NCBI GenBank assembly: GCA_902363595.1
Contig: CABJAP010000006.1
Location: 1 to 64,000, forward strand
Source of the DNA: Clostridia bacterium
GTDB lineage: Bacteria > Bacillota > Clostridia > Peptostreptococcales > Anaerovoracaceae
Reading direction: 5' to 3'
DNA: 64,000 nucleotides
Shown here: one piece after another, positions 24,841 through 34,050 of the stretch
How positions within the stretch are numbered: the stretch's first letter is position 1
Layout of the letters: the number at the start of each line of letters is the position of its first letter
The notes under the pieces: generated by a model
Database searches by the model: none
Told to the model about the DNA's origin: nothing
Seen by the model: only the letters and a program-made list of their open reading frames with translations
Position numbers and translations under genes: made by a program

Positions 24841-27800
24841 GTGGTCACAAAGACGTTCAGCAAAATCAGAAATACAGAGTCTCCCTTGGTAAAACGGCTT
24901 ATTATTCCAATGGGGGTTCTTGTCATATTGGAGATTCTACTGCTGGTAGGCAGCATCTTTGCAGGAGGATTGACTTCCAGTCTGGATCAAAATGCCAAAG
25001 ATATCCTTCAGCAAAAAGTTGCCAGCAGGGCTACCTATCTACAGAACGAAATGGTGGAAAGCTGGTCTAATGTCGGGCTCACAGTAGAAAGCGTTAACGC
25101 GAAAGCACAGGCTTTGGACAAGAAAGGGACAATTGACCTTTCAAAAATCGACGACAGTTCAGAACAGTCAGCTCCTCTTCTGGATGCGGTGGCGGACGAT
25201 CTGATTTCGATGATGCGTACTAATCATGTGACTGGAGCTTTCATTATTCTTAATACGGAGGATTTGTCTAAAGCATCATCTGGCAAAAAACCCGGACTAT
25301 ATTTTCGTGACTTGGATCCAGTATCCGCGACTTCCATCAATAATGGTGATCTGCTGCTCAAGTGCGCTCCGATCTCTTTAGTTAATAAACTGGCGATCCC
25401 CACAGACAGCGATTGGAAACCGCAATTTGACTTTACCGAAACCAGCTATCATCATGCTGCCTTTTTTTATAAACCTTATCAAAACGCTCTGGTAAGCGAC
25501 AGCGATATCTCTGTATCTGATCTCGGGTACTGGAGCCTTCCTTTTGTTCCCAGCTCGGACATGGACGGGCATAGCGTTATTAGTTATTCAGTACCCTTAC
25601 GTCTTTCCGACGGCACTGTCTACGGTGTTTTAGGGGCTGATATCACACTGGATTATCTTCAAAAGCAGTTGCCTTACGATGAGCTCACGGCTGATAAACA
25701 GGGCGCCTATCTCCTAGCGCTTCGAAAAGGGACATCGTTTCAATTTACAGATCTTTTTGTCAACGGACCTGTTTATTCTCAAGCTACTCAGGATATCAGC
25801 GATCCCGATATCCGTAAAGCCGATGACAGCAATCTCTCCTATTTCCTCGATACCGGGAAACAGGGCGGGACGTTTTATTGTGCCATAAATCCTCTTAACC
25901 TTTATAATACTAATACGGCTTTTTCCAATGACCAATGGGTTTTAATCGGATCTGTTAAAACATCGGATTTGTTCTCTGCATCCCATAACGTAAAATTCAT
26001 TCTCACCGTAGCGATTATCATTACCCTACTGTTGGGAATCGGCGGCAGTATTTTGATCAGTTATTTGATCGCACGGCCGATTACTTCCCTTTCCCACGAG
26101 ATGGACGTTATTGATCCTCAAAAACCAATTTCGCTCATGAGAACCAACATTCGCGAAATCGATCAGCTCAGCACTTCTATCGAGCAGCTGAGCCGCGATA
26201 TGATCGATTCAAGTAATAAGTTTACGCAAATCCTTACGATGGCCAGCGTTCGCCTTGCTGGGTTTGATATCAATGTTACCAGCAACACAATCTATATCAC
26301 AAGTCATTTCTTCGATTTGTTTAATATGCCTAATATTGATACGGAGGGTCTCTCTATTCTGGAATTCCAGAATTGCATGAAACAGTGTGAGCCTTATATT
26401 AATAAAGATTCCGGAAACCAGGTATTTCTCTATGAGATTCCTACCAATTCCGGTACCTCGTATATTCAGCTGAAATATATAAATGCCGGTAACCATCACA
26501 TCGGCCTGGCAGAGGATATCACCCACTCCATCCTGGAGCGCAGGCTGATTGAGCATGAACGCGATCATGATCTTTTGACGGGTTTGATCAACCGGCGCGC
26601 GTTCCACAGAGAAATGAACCGTCTCTTTACCAGGGATTCTCACCTTCTCAAAACAGCGGCTATGGTGATGATGGATTTGGATAACTTAAAATATACCAAC
26701 GATACGTATGGACACGATTGCGGAGATAAGTACATAAAGAGTGCTGCCGAGTGTTTTGTCTCTGCAGTGCCTTCGGGAACGATTATTTCCCGCATATCAG
26801 GAGACGAATTTTACTTGTTTTTTTACGGGTACAGTCATAAAAAAGAAATCTATCAGGCCTTTGATACTATGAAAAAGACCATTGACAGTTCGCAGTTCAT
26901 GCTGCCGGATGGGCAGATAACAAAAATTCGTGTTACTGGCGGTATCGCCTGGTATCCGAAAGATAGCACCTCTTATGAAGAGTTGATTCGCTATGCGGAC
27001 TTTGCCATGTACAAGACCAAACGCGCGTCAAAGGGACATTTCAGCGATTTTGATATCGGTGATTACAACGAGGCAGCTTATATGATGCAGAGCAAAACTG
27101 AATTAAATGAAATCCTGACCAAAGGGCTGATCGAATATCATTTCCAACCCATCGTCTCCACTACTACTGGAGAAATCTTTGCTTATGAAGCTCTGATGCG
27201 GGCCAATATGCCCACTCTGCGCAGTCCAAATGAAATACTGTCTGTTGCCAAAGAGGAGGGAAAGCTCTCTCAGATTGAAAGTCTGACCGTTTATAAGTCC
27301 TTTGAAGCTTTTGCCGGTCATATGCGTTCAGGGAGCATCGGTTCAAACTGCAAGCTGTTCTTTAACTCGCTGCCTAACCAGGGACTCTCTCCTGCTGATA
27401 TCAAACAAGTAGAAACTTTATATGCCGACTATTTGCCTTTGGTTGTTTTTGAGATAACAGAGGAAGAACATCTCAGTAAAAAGCTGCAAACTGAAAAATC
27501 TAAGTTTATTCAGAAATGGGGCTGCGGCCTTGCTCTGGACGATTATGGCAGCGGCTATAATAGTGAAAAAGCATTGCTCGATCTTTCCCCTGATTATATC
27601 AAGGTCGATATGAATATTATTCGCTCGATTGACCAGGATACTAATAAACAGGAGATCGTTCATCACATCGTTTCGTATGGCCACGAACGGAACATGAAAA
27701 TCATTGCAGAAGGAATTGAAAGCCCAGAAGAGGCTGACACAGTAATCCGCCTTGGCGTTGATTATCTGCAAGGCTATTATCTGGCAAAACCGGCCCTGCT

Positions 27801-27864
27801 TCCGCCCAAGCCGGATCCATCGGTTCTAAAGCTGATTACTTCAATCAGCCCTCATCGTCCATAG
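24841..27864 (+). CDS. Membrane-bound GGDEF-EAL signalling protein
   Basis: A 1,007-residue protein starting at GTG after GAGGAGG. An N-terminal membrane helix (about 20-40), a large extracellular Cache-like region, a second helix (about 378-400) and a HAMP-like linker come first. A PAS-like segment then leads to a GGDEF domain with SGDEF at 653-657 and an EAL domain with EAL at 783-785, DDYGSGY near 900 and AEGIE near 955. The Gly-to-Ser change in the GGDEF motif may reduce or abolish synthesis, whereas the EAL residues look complete, so net c-di-GMP hydrolysis is more likely. It probably works with the binding protein encoded just upstream. Confidence 0.9.
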   Translation: MVTKTFSKIRNTESPLVKRLIIPMGVLVILEILLLVGSIFAGGLTSSLDQNAKDILQQKVASRATYLQNEMVESWSNVGLTVESVNAKAQALDKKGTIDLSKIDDSSEQSAPLLDAVADDLISMMRTNHVTGAFIILNTEDLSKASSGKKPGLYFRDLDPVSATSINNGDLLLKCAPISLVNKLAIPTDSDWKPQFDFTETSYHHAAFFYKPYQNALVSDSDISVSDLGYWSLPFVPSSDMDGHSVISYSVPLRLSDGTVYGVLGADITLDYLQKQLPYDELTADKQGAYLLALRKGTSFQFTDLFVNGPVYSQATQDISDPDIRKADDSNLSYFLDTGKQGGTFYCAINPLNLYNTNTAFSNDQWVLIGSVKTSDLFSASHNVKFILTVAIIITLLLGIGGSILISYLIARPITSLSHEMDVIDPQKPISLMRTNIREIDQLSTSIEQLSRDMIDSSNKFTQILTMASVRLAGFDINVTSNTIYITSHFFDLFNMPNIDTEGLSILEFQNCMKQCEPYINKDSGNQVFLYEIPTNSGTSYIQLKYINAGNHHIGLAEDITHSILERRLIEHERDHDLLTGLINRRAFHREMNRLFTRDSHLLKTAAMVMMDLDNLKYTNDTYGHDCGDKYIKSAAECFVSAVPSGTIISRISGDEFYLFFYGYSHKKEIYQAFDTMKKTIDSSQFMLPDGQITKIRVTGGIAWYPKDSTSYEELIRYADFAMYKTKRASKGHFSDFDIGDYNEAAYMMQSKTELNEILTKGLIEYHFQPIVSTTTGEIFAYEALMRANMPTLRSPNEILSVAKEEGKLSQIESLTVYKSFEAFAGHMRSGSIGSNCKLFFNSLPNQGLSPADIKQVETLYADYLPLVVFEITEEEHLSKKLQTEKSKFIQKWGCGLALDDYGSGYNSEKALLDLSPDYIKVDMNIIRSIDQDTNKQEIVHHIVSYGHERNMKIIAEGIESPEEADTVIRLGVDYLQGYYLAKPALLPPKPDPSVLKLITSISPHRP

Positions 27865-27906
27865 CGCGATTTTTATGATTGATTAACAAAACAGATTCCT
27901 CTTTCA

Positions 27907-27923
27907 TAGTATGAACTATACTA
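27907..27923. promoter_or_regulatory. Palindrome before cotJABC
   Basis: TAGTAT and ATACTA form a 6-bp inverted repeat with a 5-nt centre, 22 nt before the cotJA start. CATAGTAT within it resembles the -10 region used by mother-cell sigma factors, but no convincing -35 was found. Confidence 0.35.
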
Positions 27924-27944
27924 AAAAGAAAGGGGAATCTTATT

Positions 27945-28208
27945 TTGTGTGGTAACAAAGAACCTTATGTAGGTATGCCGATATATTTAGATGACTGCGA
28001 CTGCGATGATATCATGGACGATATCCTTGGCGGCAGCCCGCAGGAACCGCCGTGCATGACCGGACGCGATTTCGAAAACTGGCCGGTAGCCATGGCCTAT
28101 GTTCCGATGCAGCCGTGGGAGGAAACCTACGAACCTGCTAAAGCACTGCAGGCAGGAACTATTTTTCCAAGTCTTGACCTGCCTTTTTTAGGAGGTAAAA
28201 GACGATGA
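27945..28208 (+). CDS. cotJA: Spore coat-associated protein CotJA
   Basis: An 87-residue CotJA-like protein. The body from about residue 44 on (NWPVAMAYVPMQPWEETYEPAKAL, then TIFPSLDLPFLGG) is the family pattern; the N terminus is acidic and contains several Cys. I use the TTG at 27945, preceded by AAAGGGGA, since no ATG occurs until 27975. It is the first gene of cotJABC, whose products assemble into the inner spore coat. The stop overlaps the cotJB start by 4 nt. Confidence 0.88.
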   Translation: MCGNKEPYVGMPIYLDDCDCDDIMDDILGGSPQEPPCMTGRDFENWPVAMAYVPMQPWEETYEPAKALQAGTIFPSLDLPFLGGKRR

Positions 28209-28459
28209 GCAGAAGAACTGAAATGCTGAAAAAGGTCCAGCAGCTGAATTTCGTCATGATTGACGTCGGCCTTTATTTGAACAATCAGCCTGACAGTCCG
28301 GCAGCCCTGGCCCTCTTCAATAAGTATCAGGCACTGCATGCACAGGCAAAGAAGGAATATGAGGAGGCCTACGGACCTCTGACTTATAACGGTATCAATG
28401 CGGAAAAAGACGGATGGTCCTGGATCCAGAAGCCATGGCCATGGGAAGTGGAGGATTAG
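28205..28459 (+). CDS. cotJB: Spore coat protein CotJB
   Basis: An 84-residue CotJB protein, largely helical, with the family features VQQLNFVMIDVGLYLNNQPD and the C-terminal WSWIQKPWPWEVED. It overlaps cotJA by 4 nt and is followed 3 nt later by cotJC. The three proteins depend on one another for coat assembly in Bacillus. An AGGAGG site lies at the end of cotJA. Confidence 0.92.
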   Translation: MSRRTEMLKKVQQLNFVMIDVGLYLNNQPDSPAALALFNKYQALHAQAKKEYEEAYGPLTYNGINAEKDGWSWIQKPWPWEVED

Positions 28460-28462
28460 TTT

Positions 28463-29059
28463 ATGTGGACGTATGAAAAGAAATTGGAATATCCAATCAA
28501 CATTAAGAATCCGAATCCCGCGCTGGCAAAATTTATTATTAGTCAGGTTGGCGGACCGGATGGCGAGCTTGCTGCTTCGCAAAGATATCTGTCTCAGCGT
28601 TACTCCATGCCATTTAACGAAGCCATTGCAACGTTAACGGATGTAGGTACCGAAGAACTGGCACACCTTGAGATGGTCAGCACAATCATTCATCAGCTGA
28701 CCAGAAACATGACAATTGAGCAGATCAAAGAAGCCGGATTTGAAACGTATTTCGTAGATCATACAGCCGGAGTATATCCGCAGGCTGCAGCCGGTTTCCC
28801 ATTTGACGCCCTCTCGTTTGCATCCAAAGGCGATGCGATTACGGACTTGGTAGAGGATATGGCTGCTGAACAGAAAGCCAGAACGACTTATGACAATATT
28901 TTAAGAATGGTAGACGATCCTGACGTTATCGATCCGATCCGCTACCTGAGAGAGCGTGAGGTCGTTCATTTCCAGCGATTTGGAGAGTCGCTGAGAGTGG
29001 TTCAGGATAATTTGGACTGCAAGAACTTTTATGCCTTTAATCCTGAATTTGACAAATAG
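28463..29059 (+). CDS. cotJC: Manganese catalase-like spore coat protein CotJC
   Basis: A 198-residue member of the manganese catalase family. Metal-ligand motifs are visible as TEELAHLEMV (about residues 63-72) and the C-terminal REREVVHFQRFGE with E and H ligands, along with an EDMAAEQKAR segment. It is shorter than true Mn catalases, as CotJC usually is. In spores it may protect against peroxide. A terminator follows about 115 nt downstream. Confidence 0.93.
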   Translation: MWTYEKKLEYPINIKNPNPALAKFIISQVGGPDGELAASQRYLSQRYSMPFNEAIATLTDVGTEELAHLEMVSTIIHQLTRNMTIEQIKEAGFETYFVDHTAGVYPQAAAGFPFDALSFASKGDAITDLVEDMAAEQKARTTYDNILRMVDDPDVIDPIRYLREREVVHFQRFGESLRVVQDNLDCKNFYAFNPEFDK

Positions 29060-29174
29060 TCTATTATCAACCATTTAAGTAATTTAATCGAGTAGGGGGA
29101 GCGACTAACTACCTTCTCTCATAGCACCAGAAATATGGTGCGCGTATCTGGCACTTTTAATAGTTGAAGTAAAC

Positions 29175-29224
29175 AGACTGATAAGCTGTGGCTAATTTAA
29201 AAGCCGCTTCTTATCAGTCTTTCT
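29175..29224. terminator. Terminator between cotJC and the convergent kinase gene
   Basis: AGACTGATAAG (29175-29185) pairs perfectly with CTTATCAGTCT (29210-29220), with an inner GCT/AGC pairing, followed by TTTCT. It ends the cotJ operon. I see nothing else in 29060-29356. Confidence 0.8.
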
Positions 29225-29356
29225 ATTATCTTCACTAAATTGGCAGCTGCTATGTGTATTACAAACCAGTAATCACTCCGTTATTCACCCCTGGTGCCCT
29301 AAATCGTTCGATGCACCCAGTTTAAGCAGAATGCAAAACTCTATGTTACCTTTTTT

Positions 29357-30247
29357 CTATTTTGGAAAAAAGATAAAAATACTCAATATATTATCTTGAT
29401 ACACGGCACGAATACTCCCGTTCATTTGTTCTGTAAGCATTTTGGCGATCGCAAGCCCCAAGCCTGTAGATTTATTGGCGGTTTCTACTGTATAAAACCG
29501 ATCAAACATCTTCCCTACTTGAATTTCGTCCAGAGCTGACGCATGATTGGAAAATACCAGTTCCCCAGTCTCCTGCAAAACAATTTGCAGATCTCCGTCG
29601 CTGTATTTAATAGCATTGCTAACGATATTTCCAAAAATGCGAGACAAGGCATTTTTATTAAGAGTCCGTCTCACCTTCTGCTTTGGCATCGAAATCTGTG
29701 GACAGATTTGGCAGCCCTTCAATGCAGCATAATAAACACTTACGCTCTCTTCCAGCACATCGTTCAACGCGATTTCTTCGCAGGCCATATCATCAAAAGC
29801 AGAGGCTGCGATGGAATAGCGAAAAAGTTCCTCTGTCAATTGCTTCAAAACCTGCGTTCGGTTTTCAATGACATCTAGATAGCGGGCGGCCGCATCCGTT
29901 GTTTCTTCCCGTTTCAAAAGCTCCAGATAGCCGCAGATGGCTGTAAGGGGTGTTCTCAGATCGTGGGAAATATTTGTGATCGCTTCCTTCAGCTCCAAGT
30001 CGCCCTGCTGAAAACGAAGCCTGTCTTTTCGCAGCTGGCGAAGCTGGTCATTCATACTGTCCGCCAGCTGGCGCAAAGCCTTATCCCTGCTGGATAGATC
30101 GATGAGCGTGTTGGTTTCCGTCATGAGCCTGTCTGCGAACGCTTCTCTAATTTCCTTTGCCGATTTGCGCAGCAAATAGATTTTAATGACCAGACATAGG
30201 ATGATCAATGCAAGCAGCCCGATCAGGGCCCATAACCAAAGTTCCAT
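29357..30247 (-). CDS. Sensor histidine kinase of an ABC resistance module
   Basis: A 296-residue kinase with one N-terminal membrane helix (about residues 3-25) and no extracellular domain. The H-box reads TNISHDLRTPLTAICGYL, the N-box NIVSNAIKYSD, and the G2 box STGLGLAIAKML. It is the last gene of a four-gene set: regulator, ATPase, permease, kinase. It starts 11 nt after the permease stop. The architecture resembles kinases of bacitracin/lantibiotic immunity operons in Firmicutes. The signal is unknown. Confidence 0.9.
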   Translation of the reverse strand: MELWLWALIGLLALIILCLVIKIYLLRKSAKEIREAFADRLMTETNTLIDLSSRDKALRQLADSMNDQLRQLRKDRLRFQQGDLELKEAITNISHDLRTPLTAICGYLELLKREETTDAAARYLDVIENRTQVLKQLTEELFRYSIAASAFDDMACEEIALNDVLEESVSVYYAALKGCQICPQISMPKQKVRRTLNKNALSRIFGNIVSNAIKYSDGDLQIVLQETGELVFSNHASALDEIQVGKMFDRFYTVETANKSTGLGLAIAKMLTEQMNGSIRAVYQDNILSIFIFFPK

Positions 30248-30258
30248 AATCAGCTCCT

Positions 30259-31080
30259 CTATTTAATATCCTTTTTCCGAAAAACAAAAATCCCAGCACT
30301 TGTCGTTATTATCAAAATAGCCAGTGAGTAAAGCGGCATCCGCCATAGGTGAATAGCAGTTAAACTCATATACTGCAAGGCTTGTCCGGTTGGTATAATA
30401 TCCAGGATCGTCTCATAAACCGTCCGTTTTGTTCCCGATAAATAGTTTGGATTGGGGACTTCTTCGCTGCTCACCACACTGGAGTCAGCACCCATTTCAT
30501 ACCCTGGATAGCTCGCAGGCTCATCAAGCGCATTGGCGATATAGGTCGCTGCAAAGATAAGCACAAAGATTCCAACCACTGCCGCTACAGCAGCAAATGC
30601 CTTGTTTTGAACCAACATGGATATCAGGGTAAAAACAGCTGCCAGTGCGGCAATCATGATCAAACTTCCGGTAAACATCAGCAAAAATGTCTTAATATCT
30701 ATGGTCAACGAGCCAAACAGCGGAAATCCCAATGCTACGGCCGGGATCAGCCATGCCAGCATCATAAGCAGATTAGCCACGATGCATACGATTAAATTGG
30801 ACAGATAAATGCTTCCTCTTGGATGACCAACTATCAGTTTGTTGCGTATAGTTCCGTCGCTGTACTCCGTCCCCAGATACAGGCTGCAAAAAATTGCTGA
30901 AACAATACTAACAAACATGGTATATCCAAAGAAAAAATTATCAACTGCCACTGAACCGGCTGAATCTTGATAATTTTTAATCAGAATGATTACGCAGAAC
31001 ACAAACAAGAACGCTATTCCCAGCCAAAAAACTTTATCCTTTTTCAAACGCGCCAAATTGGCCGCCATCAATTTATTCAT
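30259..31080 (-). CDS. ABC-2 type permease
   Basis: A 273-residue integral membrane protein with about six membrane segments in the ABC-2 pattern (residues 18-38, 52-72, 98-125, 135-160, 168-190 and 248-268). It overlaps the ATPase gene by 8 nt and should form the export channel with it. A soluble stretch between segments five and six faces outward and may contact the substrate. Relatives confer immunity to lantibiotics or bacitracin; no substrate can be assigned from sequence. Confidence 0.85.
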   Translation of the reverse strand: MNKLMAANLARLKKDKVFWLGIAFLFVFCVIILIKNYQDSAGSVAVDNFFFGYTMFVSIVSAIFCSLYLGTEYSDGTIRNKLIVGHPRGSIYLSNLIVCIVANLLMMLAWLIPAVALGFPLFGSLTIDIKTFLLMFTGSLIMIAALAAVFTLISMLVQNKAFAAVAAVVGIFVLIFAATYIANALDEPASYPGYEMGADSSVVSSEEVPNPNYLSGTKRTVYETILDIIPTGQALQYMSLTAIHLWRMPLYSLAILIITTSAGIFVFRKKDIK

Positions 31081-31987
31081 GCTCCCCGCCTCCCATCAAA
31101 TTCATGTAATAGCTCTCCAAGCTTGCCTCCCGCTGATCGATCGAACGCACTTCACAATGCTCTTCAGCCAAAGCCAAGGTCAGATCCGTAATATGAATCT
31201 TATCAAATACATCCGCTTGCTGATCGGAAAGGATCTGATATTTGATATTCATGCGGTCCAGTATCCGCGCCAGCGCTTTTACATCCGTAACTTCTAAACG
31301 GGTACATTTCCTGCAGGCGGATTCCAATTCCCCGGCGCTGATTTCCTTCACCATACGTCCGTTGTCAATAAAACCGTAATGCGTCGCCAGACGGGACAAC
31401 TCATCCAGTATATGGCTGGATATGAGCACGGTTATCTGCCGCTTGCGGTTCAGCTCAATGATCAATTCCCGCATTTCTATAATTCCCTGCGGATCCAGCC
31501 CATTAGCCGGCTCATCCAGAACTAAGAAATCCGGATCACCGGCCAGAGCGATGGCAATCCCCAGTCTTTGACGCATACCAAGGGAAAAGTTTTTGGCCTT
31601 CTTTTTTCCAGTTCTATCCAAACCAACCAGCTCCAGCAGTTCCGGAATACCCGCAAAAGACGGCAGACCTAAAATCTGATATTGCTCCTTCAGGTTGTCT
31701 TCCGCCGTCATATCCAAATAAATTGACGGCATTTCCACGACAGCCCCCATCCTTCTTCTGGATTTCTTAATGTCTTCGTCATCATTTCCAATCCCATACA
31801 GCTGATATGTTCCTGCTGTCGGTTCCTGAAGCCCGCAGATTAATCGAATCAGCGTTGTCTTACCTGCGCCGTTTTTTCCGACAAAACCGTAAATCGCCCC
31901 CTTAGGAACGTGCATTGTGCACCCATCCAGCGCCTTAAAATGTCCGTAATGTTTGCTCAATGCGTTGGCGGTCAAAATATAATCCAT
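31073..31987 (-). CDS. ABC transporter ATP-binding protein (BcrA-like)
   Basis: A 304-residue ATPase. Walker A is GKNGAGKTT, the signature is FSLGMRQRLGIA and Walker B is FLVLDEPANGLD, with SSHILDEL as the switch region. The C-terminal 80 residues are the extra domain common in BcrA/NatA-type exporters. The start is the ATG at 31987, preceded by AAGGAGG; a longer frame to 32020 is rejected because it enters the promoter. The preceding intergenic space carries three phased GTTAAG repeats that probably bind the regulator encoded upstream. Confidence 0.92.
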   Translation of the reverse strand: MDYILTANALSKHYGHFKALDGCTMHVPKGAIYGFVGKNGAGKTTLIRLICGLQEPTAGTYQLYGIGNDDEDIKKSRRRMGAVVEMPSIYLDMTAEDNLKEQYQILGLPSFAGIPELLELVGLDRTGKKKAKNFSLGMRQRLGIAIALAGDPDFLVLDEPANGLDPQGIIEMRELIIELNRKRQITVLISSHILDELSRLATHYGFIDNGRMVKEISAGELESACRKCTRLEVTDVKALARILDRMNIKYQILSDQQADVFDKIHITDLTLALAEEHCEVRSIDQREASLESYYMNLMGGGEHE

Positions 31988-32034
31988 AAACACAAACCTC
32001 CTTTTCTTTAATACGGACATTTTAAACCGGAAAG

Positions 32035-32064
32035 GTTAAGAAAGCGGTTAAGAAAAAAGTTAAG
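32035..32064. promoter_or_regulatory. Three 12-nt phased direct repeats, response-regulator operator
   Basis: GTTAAG occurs at 32035-32040, 32047-32052 and 32059-32064, exactly 12 nt apart, with a degenerate GTAAAG at 32070. They lie between the regulator gene and the ABC operon. A possible -10 (TTAAAAT on the minus strand) is just downstream. OmpR-type regulators bind such direct repeats as tandem dimers. Confidence 0.65.
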
Positions 32065-32077
32065 AAATCGTAAAGAT

Positions 32078-32743
32078 TTAATCTTCTTTCATTTTAAAGC
32101 CGATTCCCCAAACTGCTTCGATATAATCTTTTTTCCCGGCGTCCCGCAGCTTTTTTCTTAAATTGCTCATATGTACCTTTAAAGAGCTTTCCATGCAATC
32201 CATGGTGTCTTCACTGATCCGGTCCAGCATGGAGGACTTGGTGATTACCTGGGACGGATTGCTCATCAAAAGCTTTAAGATCGCATATTCGGTCTTAGTC
32301 AGCTTGACCGGGCGCTCGCTCACATGCACGGTATGGCTTTGCGTGTTCATCCTGATATCGTCAAAAGTCAAAATCTCCGCAGCCGCTGGTGATTCATTCC
32401 ATCTAAACTGAACGGCAATTCTCGCCAAAAGTTCTTTTGTGTCAAAGGGTTTGGTTACATAATCCGCGGCTCCCCCAAGCAGCAGCTTGACCTTGTCGTC
32501 CACATCCACTTTGGCGCTGACCACAATCACAGGAATACCCTTGATCTTCGTCAGCACTTCATCGCCGCTGATTCCCGGAAGCATCAGGTCGAGAAGGATT
32601 AGGTCCGGCTTTTGGGACTCAAGTACGAGCAGCGCTTCCGTACCGGAATACGCCCTGGATATTCCGTACCCTTTCCCTCGCAAAACTTCTTCGAGCATAT
32701 TTCCAATATTTACATCGTCGTCAATGATCAAAATCTCTTTCAT
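32078..32743 (-). CDS. OmpR-family response regulator
   Basis: A 221-residue regulator. The receiver domain has the acidic pair at residues 8-9 (IIDDDVNIG), the phosphorylation Asp in PDLILLDLMLPG and Lys in YVTKPFD. The winged helix (about 125-220) ends in VHMSNLRKKLRDAG...GIGFKMKED. GGGGGGAA precedes the ATG. It is separated from the ABC genes by 90 nt that hold the phased repeats, so it probably autoregulates the module. Confidence 0.92.
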   Translation of the reverse strand: MKEILIIDDDVNIGNMLEEVLRGKGYGISRAYSGTEALLVLESQKPDLILLDLMLPGISGDEVLTKIKGIPVIVVSAKVDVDDKVKLLLGGAADYVTKPFDTKELLARIAVQFRWNESPAAAEILTFDDIRMNTQSHTVHVSERPVKLTKTEYAILKLLMSNPSQVITKSSMLDRISEDTMDCMESSLKVHMSNLRKKLRDAGKKDYIEAVWGIGFKMKED

Positions 32744-32942
32744 TAAAATTCCCCCCGGATCGTATTTTCCAATATATTTAGTATACCATCAAACGTTACT
32801 GCCAACAAAATTTTTATGTAATGGTAAGTATGTTTGTAAAAAATCTGTTAAAATAAGAGTCTCACCTCTCAAAATCGGGCATCAATTGAGAGGAACCCTG
32901 GGTAGATTCATGATAAGCTGTTTTTACAGAAAAGGAGATCAC

Positions 32943-33821
32943 ATGGACTGGCTGAAACGAATGAACGAAGCACTTGAATATATTGAAAACAATCTGGATG
33001 GAAAGATTAATTACGGGCTCTTGGCGCAGAAAGCGTGCTGCTCCTCTTATCACTTCCAGCGGATGTTTTCATACATGGCAGAGGTACCGCTGTCCGAATA
33101 TATCCGCCGCAGACGGCTGACGAAAGCTGCTTACGATCTGCAGAACACAGAGGATAAGGTCATCGATATCGCCTTCAAGTACAGTTATGATTCGCCGACG
33201 TCTTTTACACGGGCTTTTCAAAAGCTGCACGGCATTACGCCGGCCGCTGCCCGCAAGCAGGGCGCCTCGCTGAAAGCCTACCCGCCGATCACTTTTCAAG
33301 TATCTATTAAGGGAGCAACTGTTATGAATTACAAAATTGAAGAAAAAGAAGCGTTTCGGATTGTTGGTTTTAAACTTTCCACCACTTTAAAGGACGATGC
33401 CTGCTATCGGGAGATTCCTTCGTTCTGGAAGGAGCTCGCGATGAGCGGGAAGATCGGGGCACTGGGGCCCATGATCAACAAGGAGCCCTTTGGAATGCTT
33501 GGTCTTAGCGTTTGTCCTGATCCGTTTTCCAATGACAGCAACTTTGATTTCGATTATTATATTGCCGCGCCGACCGATCAGGCTGTCTCAGAAGGGATGG
33601 AAGAATTCATCGTGCCTGCGGCTGCTTGGGCAATCTTTGAATGCATAGGCCCCATGCCAGGTGCAATTCAGGAAATGCAAAAGCGCATTGCCACTGAATG
33701 GCTTCCAAGTTCCGGATACGAATACGGCAGCGCGCCGGATATCGAGGTCTACTATGATGAAGATGGAACAAAGGCGGACACTCGCAGCGAAGTCTGGATT
33801 CCGGTTGTAAAAAAAGACTAA
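32943..33821 (+). CDS. AraC-family regulator with GyrI-like effector domain
   Basis: A 292-residue protein. Residues 1-100 are an AraC/XylS double helix-turn-helix (MDWLKRMNEALEYIENNLDG start, SYHFQRMFSYMAEVPLSEYIRR, then SYDSPTSFTRAFQKLHGITP). A GyrI-like small-molecule-binding domain follows (about 130-292). This Rob/SoxS-like layout is typical of regulators of drug or stress responses. The ATG at 32943 is preceded by AAGGAG; the open frame extends 456 nt upstream but has no site there and overlaps the divergent regulator gene. A strong bidirectional terminator follows. Confidence 0.92.
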   Translation: MDWLKRMNEALEYIENNLDGKINYGLLAQKACCSSYHFQRMFSYMAEVPLSEYIRRRRLTKAAYDLQNTEDKVIDIAFKYSYDSPTSFTRAFQKLHGITPAAARKQGASLKAYPPITFQVSIKGATVMNYKIEEKEAFRIVGFKLSTTLKDDACYREIPSFWKELAMSGKIGALGPMINKEPFGMLGLSVCPDPFSNDSNFDFDYYIAAPTDQAVSEGMEEFIVPAAAWAIFECIGPMPGAIQEMQKRIATEWLPSSGYEYGSAPDIEVYYDEDGTKADTRSEVWIPVVKKD

Positions 33822-33932
33822 TGCACTTGTTTATAGGCATCTCCGGCTGATGATCGATACCCCTCGGCAGCGCTGTGCTTAATGGAAATGATCATGTAAA
33901 TGCCTTCTGAAAGAGAAACGACGATTAACATC

Positions 33933-33967
33933 ATCAAAAAACATCTGCACAGCAGATGTTTTTTGAT
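33933..33967. terminator. Bidirectional terminator with a perfect 16-bp stem
   Basis: Bases 33933-33948 are the exact reverse complement of 33952-33967 around a 3-nt loop; the stem has an A-run on one side and a T-run on the other. It serves both the AraC/GyrI gene and the convergent cyclase-fold gene. Confidence 0.92.
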
Positions 33968-34050
33968 CCTGATTCTTTCCATAAACACATACCTGATGCC
34001 AGAGGAAGTTATAATCAGATTAGGAATATTTGTATGGATCGGTCAATCGA

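Noticed and set aside
32487..32942. 152-codon N-terminal extension of the AraC/GyrI regulator
   Set aside because: It lies antisense to the response regulator gene and has no start signal; AAGGAG before 32943 fixes the start.
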